Shown here piece by piece: positions 1 to 6,377 of a stretch of 9,751 nt of DNA. Positions within the stretch are counted from its first letter, which is position 1; each line of letters begins with the position of its first letter. Under the pieces are notes generated by a model. It was not told the DNA's origin. It searched no databases and worked only from the letters and a program-made list of their open reading frames with translations. Position numbers and translations under genes: made by a program. The stretch lies in assembly GCA_010027295.1 (NCBI GenBank), contig RGVM01000058.1, positions 1 to 9,751 of the forward strand, written 5' to 3'. This DNA comes from Chitinophagia bacterium. GTDB taxonomy: Bacteria > Bacteroidota > Bacteroidia > Chitinophagales > Chitinophagaceae.

Positions 1-1156
1 GCAGCGGCCTCAACGGCTTGCACAGATAATAGAGAGGGAACAGCCATTGCGGCAGAGGTATGCCCTCAAGTTCCGCCAGCCCGGGCGAAATGGCCTTCCG
101 GATCTGTCCGAAGACGAGTCGCGACCTCCCACGGGCGCCATCGGCCAGATACCATTGTCGCCTTAAAAAGGCCCAGCTCCGCTGGTCGCGCGTGAGGGGC
201 CGCTCCGAGAGCAGGGTGGCCTCCAGCCTGTGGCGCAGCCCCTCCCCCACTTCGAAGCCCTCGGGGACATCCACGCCTGCTAACGCGCGACAGAGGGCAA
301 AACCCGCGGAGGCATTGCGCATCATTCCCATGCCCCTGAGAAGGGCACGCATCCCGGTCCATTCCACCTCCCCGCCCAGGCGCCGCAGGAAAAGGGAAAC
401 GTCGAGGATGTGCCGCAAAGACCTCCAACCGTCGGTCACCCCATGGTGGAGAAGCAGCACCATGAGATGCGCCTCCGCGGATGGCATCCGCCAATCGAAC
501 CCTCCAAGTGGGACAATCATGGAGCCCTCGAATAGACGGGATGTCTCGACCGGTATCCCATAGAAGGAGAGTACCGGCGACCACTGCAACTCCACATGCA
601 CATACACACCCTCGGAGAGCCTCTTGCGGTACACGGCCTCGCGGTTGAGCCAGCGGGCGTAGGACTGATGGGCCATGGGGAAGTGGTAGACCTCCTCGTA
701 GCCTGCCGATAACAAACAGGTGCGAAATGCAGCCACGTGCGCCGGAAGGACCATCACGTCTATATCGCGCGTCGCGCGCGTCGTGAGGTCGCCGTGCAGC
801 AACCACCCGAACATGAGGCCCTTTACAAACAGATAGGGCAGTCCCGTTTCATCGAGTATACGGCGCAATGACTGCTGCTCAGCGTACAAGGTGAGATTCC
901 AGAGCGCCGCCGAATGGTCGGAGGCCAGCAGCGTTTCCCGGTCGCCGGCCGACAGCCACGCATTCGTCAATGCAGATGGTATCGCAGCCCCGCAGATGCC
1001 GTGCCCGGTCATCATCCCGAGCAGTACCGGCGATGATGGCTTCCGGGAAGGCATGCCAGACAGCGCCTCCGAGGCCGACAGCGTGCCGGCAGCGACTCGA
1101 AGCATCTGCACCATCGCGGCAGCCTCTGGCGAACGGAACTGGGAGATATCGTTCAT
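1..1156 (-). CDS. Nucleotidyltransferase-family protein, 3' end cut by window edge
   Basis: The minus-strand frame stays open from a start near 1156 to the left edge (about 385 codons), so the C-terminus is missing. The protein shows the signature of the uncharacterised nucleotidyltransferase family often found in RiPP clusters. From the alternative start at 1177, a Val-Lys-Gly turn lies near residues 118-120. It is followed by Arg134 and RDIDVMV (137-143), whose DxD aspartates would bind the metal-nucleotide. In established work, the relative PsmN acts with kinase PsmK on the lasso peptide pseudomycoidin, adding hexose to the phosphorylated C-terminus. The gene is divergent from the kinase gene and separated from it by under 100 bp, which supports a joint tailoring role. 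The start at 1156 is preferred because GGAG lies upstream at SD-like spacing; ATG 1177 is in frame. The exact activity is inferred. Confidence 0.82.
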   Translation of the reverse strand, partial: MNDISQFRSPEAAAMVQMLRVAAGTLSASEALSGMPSRKPSSPVLLGMMTGHGICGAAIPSALTNAWLSAGDRETLLASDHSAALWNLTLYAEQQSLRRILDETGLPYLFVKGLMFGWLLHGDLTTRATRDIDVMVLPAHVAAFRTCLLSAGYEEVYHFPMAHQSYARWLNREAVYRKRLSEGVYVHVELQWSPVLSFYGIPVETSRLFEGSMIVPLGGFDWRMPSAEAHLMVLLLHHGVTDGWRSLRHILDVSLFLRRLGGEVEWTGMRALLRGMGMMRNASAGFALCRALAGVDVPEGFEVGEGLRHRLEATLLSERPLTRDQRSWAFLRRQWYLADGARGRSRLVFGQIRKAISPGLAELEGIPLPQWLFPLYYLCKPLRPL

Positions 1157-1198
1157 GGAGATAAAGTCTCCGTACATGAGCAGGGATATGTTATGGGC

Positions 1199-1206
1199 TA
1201 CATTTG
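1199..1206 (+). promoter_or_regulatory. Candidate Bacteroidota -7 element for the kinase gene
   Basis: TACATTTG matches the Bacteroidota -7 consensus TAnnTTTG exactly. It ends 29 bp before the ATG at 1236, which would leave a leader of roughly 20-25 nt. No clear -33 TTG box was found at the usual spacing, so this is a one-box match. It supports 1236 over the in-frame ATGs at 1176, 1188 and 1215, which would lie upstream of or too close to the transcription start. Confidence 0.4.
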
Positions 1207-1235
1207 CACAAGCGATGACAGGCGCCACGGTTGCA

Positions 1236-2177
1236 ATGAAACCCCGCTGCGAGACATATCGGTACAGGGCCTTCGGAATAAATGTACGTTCGGAAATCGA
1301 ATTCCCCGAGCTGAACGAGGCCGCATTCCCGGATGCCGACATCGAGATTTCCCTGATATATGACACCCCTTCGGCATGGCCGGAATCCTCCGCCAACGCC
1401 TGGCGGTTCGACATGGCCGCCTTCCGGCTCCGACTCGCCGGGATCGCCGAATACGAGGTGGACCATGGCACACACATACGCGTGACGCCCAGTCCGGACG
1501 CAGACCCCGCACAGGTCAGAATCCACCTGCTCACCGTATGCATGGCGGCGGCACTGATGCAGCGTGGTCGGCTCCTCCTCCACGCATCAGGCATCCTGCA
1601 CCAGGGGCGCGCTTTGCTGTTTGCGGGAGAGAGCGGGAGCGGAAAGTCGTCCGTCGTGGCGGAACTCCGCAGAAGAGGATACCGCTTCCTCACCGACGAC
1701 ACCTGCGTGATAGAACCGCCCCAGGAGGGGGCAGCGAGACCCGTTGCACATCCCTCCTACCCGATGCTGAAACTCACGGCGGAGACCCTCGACAAAATCG
1801 GCGACCCCCGCTACGACCGTAGCCTCCGCATCTGGCCCGGCACAGAGAAGTACGGACAGATACTTCGCGAAGAGGCCGACTCCCATGGCGTAGAAATAGG
1901 CCAAATCTATGTCCTGGGGTACACAGAGGCCGACATACCCGTTGTATCGAGTGAGCTGCTGTACGGAAACGAGGCATTCCTCGCCCTTTCCCGCCACATC
2001 TACCGACGCGAATTCATCCATGAGTCGGCCCTGCAGCAGGCACACTTGAAAACCATCGGATCCTTGGTTGGAATCATACCGGTCAGATACGCGACCCGCA
2101 GGCGGGACGCTGACCTGGGCAGTTTCTGCGACAGAATCGAGGAATGGATGTGTAAGAACGGCAGCGAGGAAGGGTGA
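1236..2177 (+). CDS. HPr-kinase-like lasso peptide tailoring kinase
   Basis: The 313-residue product carries a P-loop, GESGSGKSS, at residues 131-139. It is preceded by the LLLHASGI segment (113-120) and followed by FLTDD (151-155), whose Asp pair is a likely metal or catalytic site. This order matches HPr kinase/phosphorylase-like proteins of lasso clusters (PadeK, ThcoK, PsmK), which phosphorylate the C-terminal Ser of the precursor. The N-terminal ~110 residues form a less conserved domain beginning YRYRAFGINVRSEIEFPEL. Start 1236 was chosen because family-like sequence begins there and a TACATTTG element lies just upstream. The frame stays open back to 891, but that part is antisense to the nucleotidyltransferase gene and looks non-coding. 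The gene converges on the precursor gene, leaving 83 bp between them. The lasso precursor as substrate is inferred from context. Confidence 0.85.
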   Translation: MKPRCETYRYRAFGINVRSEIEFPELNEAAFPDADIEISLIYDTPSAWPESSANAWRFDMAAFRLRLAGIAEYEVDHGTHIRVTPSPDADPAQVRIHLLTVCMAAALMQRGRLLLHASGILHQGRALLFAGESGSGKSSVVAELRRRGYRFLTDDTCVIEPPQEGAARPVAHPSYPMLKLTAETLDKIGDPRYDRSLRIWPGTEKYGQILREEADSHGVEIGQIYVLGYTEADIPVVSSELLYGNEAFLALSRHIYRREFIHESALQQAHLKTIGSLVGIIPVRYATRRRDADLGSFCDRIEEWMCKNGSEEG

Positions 2178-2260
2178 GCGAGTTTTGGCAGTGATGCAGG
2201 GATTACATTTCGTCCATCCGACAATCTACGACCGGTATGTTCAAAAAGATATGCGCCGGA
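2178..2260. other. Convergent intergenic gap between kinase and precursor genes
   Basis: This 83-bp gap separates the stop codons of two converging genes. I found no strong GC-rich hairpin followed by a T run on either strand. The minus strand has a short T5 run just past the precursor stop, but without a convincing stem. A bidirectional terminator would be expected here but is not evident by eye. Confidence 0.5.
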
Positions 2261-2554
2261 TCAGATGGACTTGTTGGAGAAGGTGAAGTTCTCTAGAGCA
2301 CCCGGCGTGGGTCCCAGTGCCAGAATGGTGAACTTAGAAATCAGTTTGGCCTCGGGCTTTCGCCAGGGCTTGCGTACAACTGACTGCGGGCGGTCCGCCG
2401 CAGACGGATGAGAACCGGAAGATCCGGTTGTTTCCTTCTTGTCGGGGTTTTCCACAGCTTTCAAAGTTTGATGTGAAGATACGCTTTCAGCCGGATTCGG
2501 AATAGCCTTCCGACCGAGCGATACACGGATGGCCACTTTATCGCCTCCTCTCAT
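2261..2554 (-). CDS. Lasso peptide precursor (leader plus 17-residue core)
   Basis: This small protein, 97 residues from ATG 2554, directly follows the cyclase gene and overlaps its end by 17 nt. The N-terminal part is polar and Ser/Pro/Lys-rich. Near the C-terminus it has WRKPEAKLISKF (residues 64-75), resembling the Y/W-x-x-P leader motif recognised by B1 proteins. The candidate core is GPTPGALENFTFSNKSI (81-97). Gly1 and Glu8 would make an 8-residue ring, and Phe10 and Phe12 could lock the thread. The residue at -2 is Ala, not the usual Thr. The Thr residues elsewhere in the region give impossible rings (Glu at 4 or 11), so Gly81 is the best first residue. A GTG at 2536, 7 nt after AGGAGG, is an alternative start (91 residues). 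The last two residues, Ser-Ile, matter for the neighbouring kinase. Product structure and modifications are inferred. Confidence 0.8.
   Translation of the reverse strand: MRGGDKVAIRVSLGRKAIPNPAESVSSHQTLKAVENPDKKETTGSSGSHPSAADRPQSVVRKPWRKPEAKLISKFTILALGPTPGALENFTFSNKSI
2264..2314 (-). other. Predicted lasso core peptide region
   Basis: These 17 codons encode GPTPGALENFTFSNKSI. A Gly1-Glu8 isopeptide bond would give an 8-membered macrolactam and a 9-residue tail. By hand sum, the cyclised unmodified peptide has a monoisotopic mass of about 1760.87 Da, and one phosphate would add 79.97. Ser13, Thr11 and Ser16 are the tail hydroxyl residues open to tailoring. There are no Cys residues, so no disulfide is possible and this would be a class II lasso fold. 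Confidence 0.68.
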
Positions 2555-4406
2555 CGAAATATCTGGCCAGGGCGAGGATGTGAAAGGGCACCTTTGGGAA
2601 GAAGCCTCCCTCCCACCAGTTGTCGGGACGACCGGGTTCGAGGTCGCGGTCGATTCGTTTAAAATCAAGGCGCAGTGCGAGCGGGTGTCGGTGGGATGCA
2701 CCGATTTCGGAGAGCTGCCGCCGCAGCTCCTGCGACACGGCCTTCAGTTCAAGAACGGGGAATAAACCAGTGGATACATGCTTGTCGGTACGGAGTCTCA
2801 CCATCTCGGGTACGATGCCGGTGAGGCTGCTGCGGTACAGATACCTGTCGGTTCCGGCACGACCTGTCCATTCGGCAGGCAGTGAAAGTATAAACTCTAC
2901 CAGACGGATGTCGGCAAATGGGTAGCGCGGTACAAGGCGGTGTCGGATGGCCGCGATGGATTCGTTCTGCATACGGCGCCGGGCATGCAGCCTCGTTGCG
3001 AGCCCCAGCAGGAGTCTGCGGTGACTGAATGGCCTGAGGCTTTCTTCGGCCTGTGAAACCCGAGTGGAAGGTGGGGTTCCCAGGAGATAGCCGTAGTCGG
3101 CAGAAACAGGGGAAGTCGACTTTCTGCTCCATCGAACCAGAGGTGCGGGCAGGATGGCTCCGGCCAGCCGGCGGAGTGGGAGCATGTAATCCCGGCGTTC
3201 GATGCAGGACCGCAGGTATAGGAGCAGGCGGCCGTCATCGAGTAAGTCGTGATAGTGCAGCCGTGAGGGATGTGTCGCGACCTCGTCGCCGAAAAACCCC
3301 GATAGGCATATTCGTATCCCTTTCTCCCGCATGAGGCGTCGCGCGGGTTCGAGCCAGAAGGGACTGATGATGTCGACACCGGAATGATCGGAGATATGAA
3401 GGTCAAGTGGCTGGAACGGATCGGGCCATACCCCTTGCGAGACTCGGACGGAGTTCCGGATACCGCAATGTGACACGACGGCCGAGGCGTAAGCCCATTC
3501 GTCCTCGGCGGGCTGTACTGCGGATACATCTCCCGTGGCCACATTCGTGAAACTATGTATCCGTTCGGCGTCAGACACCGAACGCATCGCGAAGGCAGCC
3601 ACGGCGCTTGAATCGAGGCCGCCGCTGAGTTCGACACCTACCGGACCTGTCTCCGGCAATCGGCAGGCCACGGTTGTCCGGAGTATCTCCCGGAATGCCT
3701 CGCGGCATTCCGCCGGACCTCGAAATCGCTGCAACGGGGGGATGCACAAGACCCGCAAGGGCCGGATGCTCAGCTTGTCGGGCTGCCAATGAAGGACATG
3801 CCCCGGTAGCAGATGGCGTATGCTCACGTGGAAGGTGGCATCGGGATCGGGAGGCAGACCGGCCATGAGCCGGAGGATGAAGTCCTCGTCTAGGGAGGCA
3901 TCGACTTCCGGATGGGCTAGGACGCCACGGGGCTCGGATGCAAATACCAGGTCATTGCCCAGTATCGCATAATGAAAAGGCCGGACACCCATCGGGTCTC
4001 TCAGGCACACCATCGCATGCGCTTCCGGGTCGTGGATGGCGATGGCGAAGTCACCGATGAGCCGACTGAGTCCCTCGATTCCGGATTTTCGATAGAGATG
4101 CAGCACGATCATGGCATCCGACAAGGATGAAGCCCTGACCGGATCGATACCGACAATATGTAGCAACTCCCCTCGGTTGTCTAGCCGCAGGTCGGCAGCG
4201 ATGGTGAGCCTGTCCAGACGTTCGATGCCGGCCTCCGATCTCACAGCTCCGGTCTCCAGCAAAAGGTGCCCGAGGAGGATGCCACCCTCCTCGGAGGTCT
4301 CCCGGCGGTCGGCCGCCCAGTGATCCATCACCTCGAGCATGCGAAGGCCGGCATCTCCGCGCGAAGCGGGACCTTCCGACCTACAAATGCCGTACAGGGT
4401 GCTCAT
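2538..4406 (-). CDS. Lasso peptide cyclase, asparagine synthetase-like (C protein)
   Basis: The 622-residue protein has an N-terminal glutamine-amidotransferase-like domain and a C-terminal ATP-dependent synthetase domain. The PP-loop VELSGGLDSS lies near residues 258-267, and a second ATP-site motif, SGFFGDE, near 369-375. Cyclases of this family adenylate the ring Asp/Glu side chain and let the freed N-terminal amine attack it. The N-terminus reads MSTLYGIC, with no Cys at position 2. The glutaminase nucleophile is therefore missing, as is usual for lasso cyclases and unlike true AsnB. This start (4406) fits the family; an in-frame ATG at 4427 immediately follows the glycosyltransferase stop and would add 7 residues. 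The precursor gene begins inside or just after its 3' end, which suggests translational coupling. Confidence 0.92.
   Translation of the reverse strand: MSTLYGICRSEGPASRGDAGLRMLEVMDHWAADRRETSEEGGILLGHLLLETGAVRSEAGIERLDRLTIAADLRLDNRGELLHIVGIDPVRASSLSDAMIVLHLYRKSGIEGLSRLIGDFAIAIHDPEAHAMVCLRDPMGVRPFHYAILGNDLVFASEPRGVLAHPEVDASLDEDFILRLMAGLPPDPDATFHVSIRHLLPGHVLHWQPDKLSIRPLRVLCIPPLQRFRGPAECREAFREILRTTVACRLPETGPVGVELSGGLDSSAVAAFAMRSVSDAERIHSFTNVATGDVSAVQPAEDEWAYASAVVSHCGIRNSVRVSQGVWPDPFQPLDLHISDHSGVDIISPFWLEPARRLMREKGIRICLSGFFGDEVATHPSRLHYHDLLDDGRLLLYLRSCIERRDYMLPLRRLAGAILPAPLVRWSRKSTSPVSADYGYLLGTPPSTRVSQAEESLRPFSHRRLLLGLATRLHARRRMQNESIAAIRHRLVPRYPFADIRLVEFILSLPAEWTGRAGTDRYLYRSSLTGIVPEMVRLRTDKHVSTGLFPVLELKAVSQELRRQLSEIGASHRHPLALRLDFKRIDRDLEPGRPDNWWEGGFFPKVPFHILALARYFDERRR
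2544..2549 (-). promoter_or_regulatory. Possible Shine-Dalgarno for the GTG start of the precursor
   Basis: The minus strand reads AGGAGG here, 7 nt before GTG 2536. It lies inside the Arg codons at the end of the cyclase gene. It may be a real ribosome site or a by-product of the Arg-rich C-terminus. It is the only full AGGAGG at proper spacing that I see in this gene set, and it competes with the ATG at 2554 as the precursor start. Confidence 0.35.
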
Positions 4407-4427
4407 TTCGACTGTGTTTCGACGCAT

Positions 4428-5576
4428 TCACCCATCTCTTCGGATGGTTTCTATGCGATGCAACAGGGCCCTGAGGAAACCCGCCTCAGGTTCGGGCAAG
4501 CAGCCTTCCGTTAGCAGGGAGGCGGTGGCCTCCAAGGCGTCCGCATGCCTCCCGTTTAGGTGGAAGAGGAAGGCCCGCTCGTAGGCAAGTCTCCATTCAT
4601 AAACGTCATGTTCGACCCAGAAAGTGCCTTCAATAGTCGGTCGTGGCAAATGTGTGGCAGGCAGCACAGCCAGGGCGGAACGCAGTTCGCCGCCTTTTCG
4701 GAGGATTTGGGCGATCCGGAAAGGCGCCTCCCATCTGTCGGGGGCCAGGGTGGCTGACTCCATGAGCCATGCCATGGCTTGTGTATCTGACGAACCGGAG
4801 ATCCAGTGCGACCTGGCGGCCAAAAGGCCTGCAGCATAGCGTATCTCGGGATGGAGGGCCGGTTCCTGCAACAGCGCCACCATGCGCTCAGCCGCCTCGG
4901 CATACCGGCCGGCGAGCAGGCAGCAGTAGGCGAGCTGGAAGCGACGATGGGCATTGTCTGTCGTCCTGTCTGAATCCTGAAGCTCCTCAATGAGTGCCAG
5001 CCTATCGGCCTCCGCCTTCCGGACGGGGTCCCGAGAGGGATGTGCACTGACGCCATCCTGTACACCTGTCAGTATCTGAACGCGGGAAAGAAAGCCGAAT
5101 CGATTCTCGGCATTGCTGTCCTGAACCCAGTTGTGTACACGCCCTCGCCAGACCCAGCGGGTCCGACAGATATCCAGCAAAAACGGCCGCAGCACGGAAA
5201 CGTCCCCCGACCGCACATGCACCGCATAGGAGCATCCCGGCTCCAGGTCCGCCTTCCAAGCAGTGTCCTGGGCTTGGATCCTTTCATCGGCATCGATTAC
5301 CATCACCCATCCGCAGTCGTGCAGCCCTTCCCCGCGCGACAACAGGGCTTCCTCGAGGGCAAGGTTTCGGTTGGTGGCGTAATCACGCCATGTGTGATGT
5401 GCCACCCGGCATGGAATCCCGAGGCGGCCGGCCCAGGCACGGACCAACTCGGCGGTATCGTCCGACGAACCTGTATCACAGACCACGCAGGCGTCCACCA
5501 CTCCCTCCAAGGAGGCGAGGAGACGGGGCAGACGCGCAGCCTCGTCCTTGACAATCATGTTCAGACAGATACCCAT
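4428..5576 (-). CDS. Family 2 glycosyltransferase with C-terminal helical (TPR-like) repeats
   Basis: The 382-residue protein begins MGICLNMIVKDEAARLP, a typical GT-A fold family 2 start. It continues with CDTGSSDDT (33-41) and the metal-binding DxD motif VIDADE (93-98). Residues from about 208 to 355 are Ala/Leu-rich helices with TPR-like spacing (for example AGRYAEAAERM and NGRHADALEA). This two-part layout recalls SunS/ThuS peptide glycosyltransferases, but also many cell-surface sugar transferases. The gene sits 29 bp after the B2 stop and abuts the cyclase gene, so it is embedded in the lasso operon. Glycosylation of the lasso peptide is therefore a reasonable inference, with donor and acceptor unknown. 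The frame is open upstream to 5768, but that part overlaps B2 and is rejected. Confidence 0.85.
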   Translation of the reverse strand: MGICLNMIVKDEAARLPRLLASLEGVVDACVVCDTGSSDDTAELVRAWAGRLGIPCRVAHHTWRDYATNRNLALEEALLSRGEGLHDCGWVMVIDADERIQAQDTAWKADLEPGCSYAVHVRSGDVSVLRPFLLDICRTRWVWRGRVHNWVQDSNAENRFGFLSRVQILTGVQDGVSAHPSRDPVRKAEADRLALIEELQDSDRTTDNAHRRFQLAYCCLLAGRYAEAAERMVALLQEPALHPEIRYAAGLLAARSHWISGSSDTQAMAWLMESATLAPDRWEAPFRIAQILRKGGELRSALAVLPATHLPRPTIEGTFWVEHDVYEWRLAYERAFLFHLNGRHADALEATASLLTEGCLPEPEAGFLRALLHRIETIRRDG

Positions 5577-5605
5577 CCGCTTCGCCTGCACCCAATCAGG
5601 GTTTC

Positions 5606-6049
5606 TCAGGTATAAAACGAATGTACGTCGTATAGGCTCCGACTGCCGCCACCCGAGATCCAGGCATCGTAGGAACGCAGCCAGGCATGTCCTTCGTAAC
5701 GCCCGTCCCCCACCTTGCGGAAGCCGACATAGAGGGTGGAGGGCAGGCCCTTTCTTCGTAGCAGCCACTTACCTGCGAGACAGAGGGTGTAACATGTGGC
5801 AAGCCCCGGGGCATACCGCGCGGCAAGCAGCAGTGCCCGGTGCAAGGCCTCCCGATAGGGACGTGAGGTGGGGTCTGCTGCGTCGGGACTCTCCTCGCCG
5901 GGAACGCCCTGCCAGCCGATGACGCGACGAAAAGGCATGACGAGGAGCGCAATACGGAAACATGCCGTGAGGAGGAAGGCTGCCGCAAAGAGCCTGCGCT
6001 CCAGCGAGGAGCTGGCCAGGTAGCTTCGTATGCGCCGGACGATCGACAT
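5606..6049 (-). CDS. Lasso leader peptidase B2, transglutaminase-like
   Basis: The 147-residue protein has the size of stand-alone lasso B2 proteins, which cut the leader from the core with a Cys protease fold. Cys86 lies 15 residues before the Gly of WLLRRKGLP, the spacing expected for the catalytic Cys. His121 is in GHAWL, and Asp128 (SYDAW) would complete the triad. The first 45 residues include a hydrophobic helix (LFAAAFLLTACFRIALLVMPF in part), common in this family and possibly membrane-associated. The gene starts 10 bp after the B1 stop. It would cut after Leu-Ala-Leu of the precursor leader, a site without the usual Thr at -2, so the specificity pocket may differ from well-studied B2 enzymes. 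Confidence 0.9.
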   Translation of the reverse strand: MSIVRRIRSYLASSSLERRLFAAAFLLTACFRIALLVMPFRRVIGWQGVPGEESPDAADPTSRPYREALHRALLLAARYAPGLATCYTLCLAGKWLLRRKGLPSTLYVGFRKVGDGRYEGHAWLRSYDAWISGGGSRSLYDVHSFYT

Positions 6050-6059
6050 GCTACGGGTC

Positions 6060-6341
6060 TCAGGCCTGCGACAGGAGGCGAAGGGCGTCGATGCTGCGAA
6101 GGAACTCGATCGTATCTGCCAGGCATATCTCCGGCGCTACATCGAAGAGCCCCTCGAGCGTGTCCGTCAGCTCGCGGACGGAACGGGGCTCGCGCAGCAT
6201 GTCCCAGATGCGGGCGGCAGGCTCGTTAAGCGCGACATAGTCGCCGGTGACAAGGTCGAGCAGCATGACATCGTCGCCGACCGGGTTGGATAGGTACCGG
6301 TCTTCCGCACGTACCAGCCTTGTGTCGGGTGTGATGTCCAT
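6060..6341 (-). CDS. PqqD-like leader-binding protein B1 (RiPP recognition element)
   Basis: The 93-residue protein matches PqqD-like B1 proteins, which bind the precursor leader and present it to B2 and C. The diagnostic middle reads MLLDLVTGDYVALNEPAARIWDML (about residues 26-49, given here as a region), corresponding to the beta strands and the helix of the winged-helix recognition element. A second acidic helix follows, around ELTDTLEGLFDV. It is followed by B2 after 10 bp and preceded by the epimerase gene with a 36-bp gap, so all appear co-transcribed. Its likely ligand is the WRKPEAKLISKF segment of the precursor. Confidence 0.92.
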   Translation of the reverse strand: MDITPDTRLVRAEDRYLSNPVGDDVMLLDLVTGDYVALNEPAARIWDMLREPRSVRELTDTLEGLFDVAPEICLADTIEFLRSIDALRLLSQA

Positions 6342-6377
6342 CGGCTTGGGTTTGGTGGGCTGGCCAGACTTCGCGGA

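Noticed and set aside
66..806. Long minus-strand open frame near the left edge
   Set aside because: It is a frame shadow. The neighbouring minus frame encodes the nucleotidyltransferase motif RDIDVMV and stays open to the edge.
1181..1188. Weak minus-strand -7-like element (TATCCCTG) for the nucleotidyltransferase gene
   Set aside because: It has two mismatches to TAnnTTTG, and the TTG box about 20 nt upstream could be chance.
891..1235. Open plus-strand frame extending the kinase by 115 residues at its N-terminus
   Set aside because: It is antisense to the nucleotidyltransferase gene, has low-complexity composition, and kinase-like sequence begins only at 1236.
2178..2260. Terminator between the convergent kinase and precursor genes
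   Set aside because: No stem of convincing length adjoins the T run; by-eye inspection only.
2555..2701. Upstream extension of the precursor frame inside the cyclase gene
   Set aside because: It overlaps strongly supported cyclase codons and would make an even longer leader; starts at 2554 or 2536 are enough.
2538..4406. True asparagine synthetase B
   Set aside because: It lacks Cys2 of the glutaminase site and lies between a lasso precursor and B1/B2 genes, so a lasso cyclase is the better call.
5577..5768. N-terminal extension of the glycosyltransferase frame
   Set aside because: It overlaps the B2 coding region in another frame; the conserved GT-A start MGICLNMIVKDE is at 5576.
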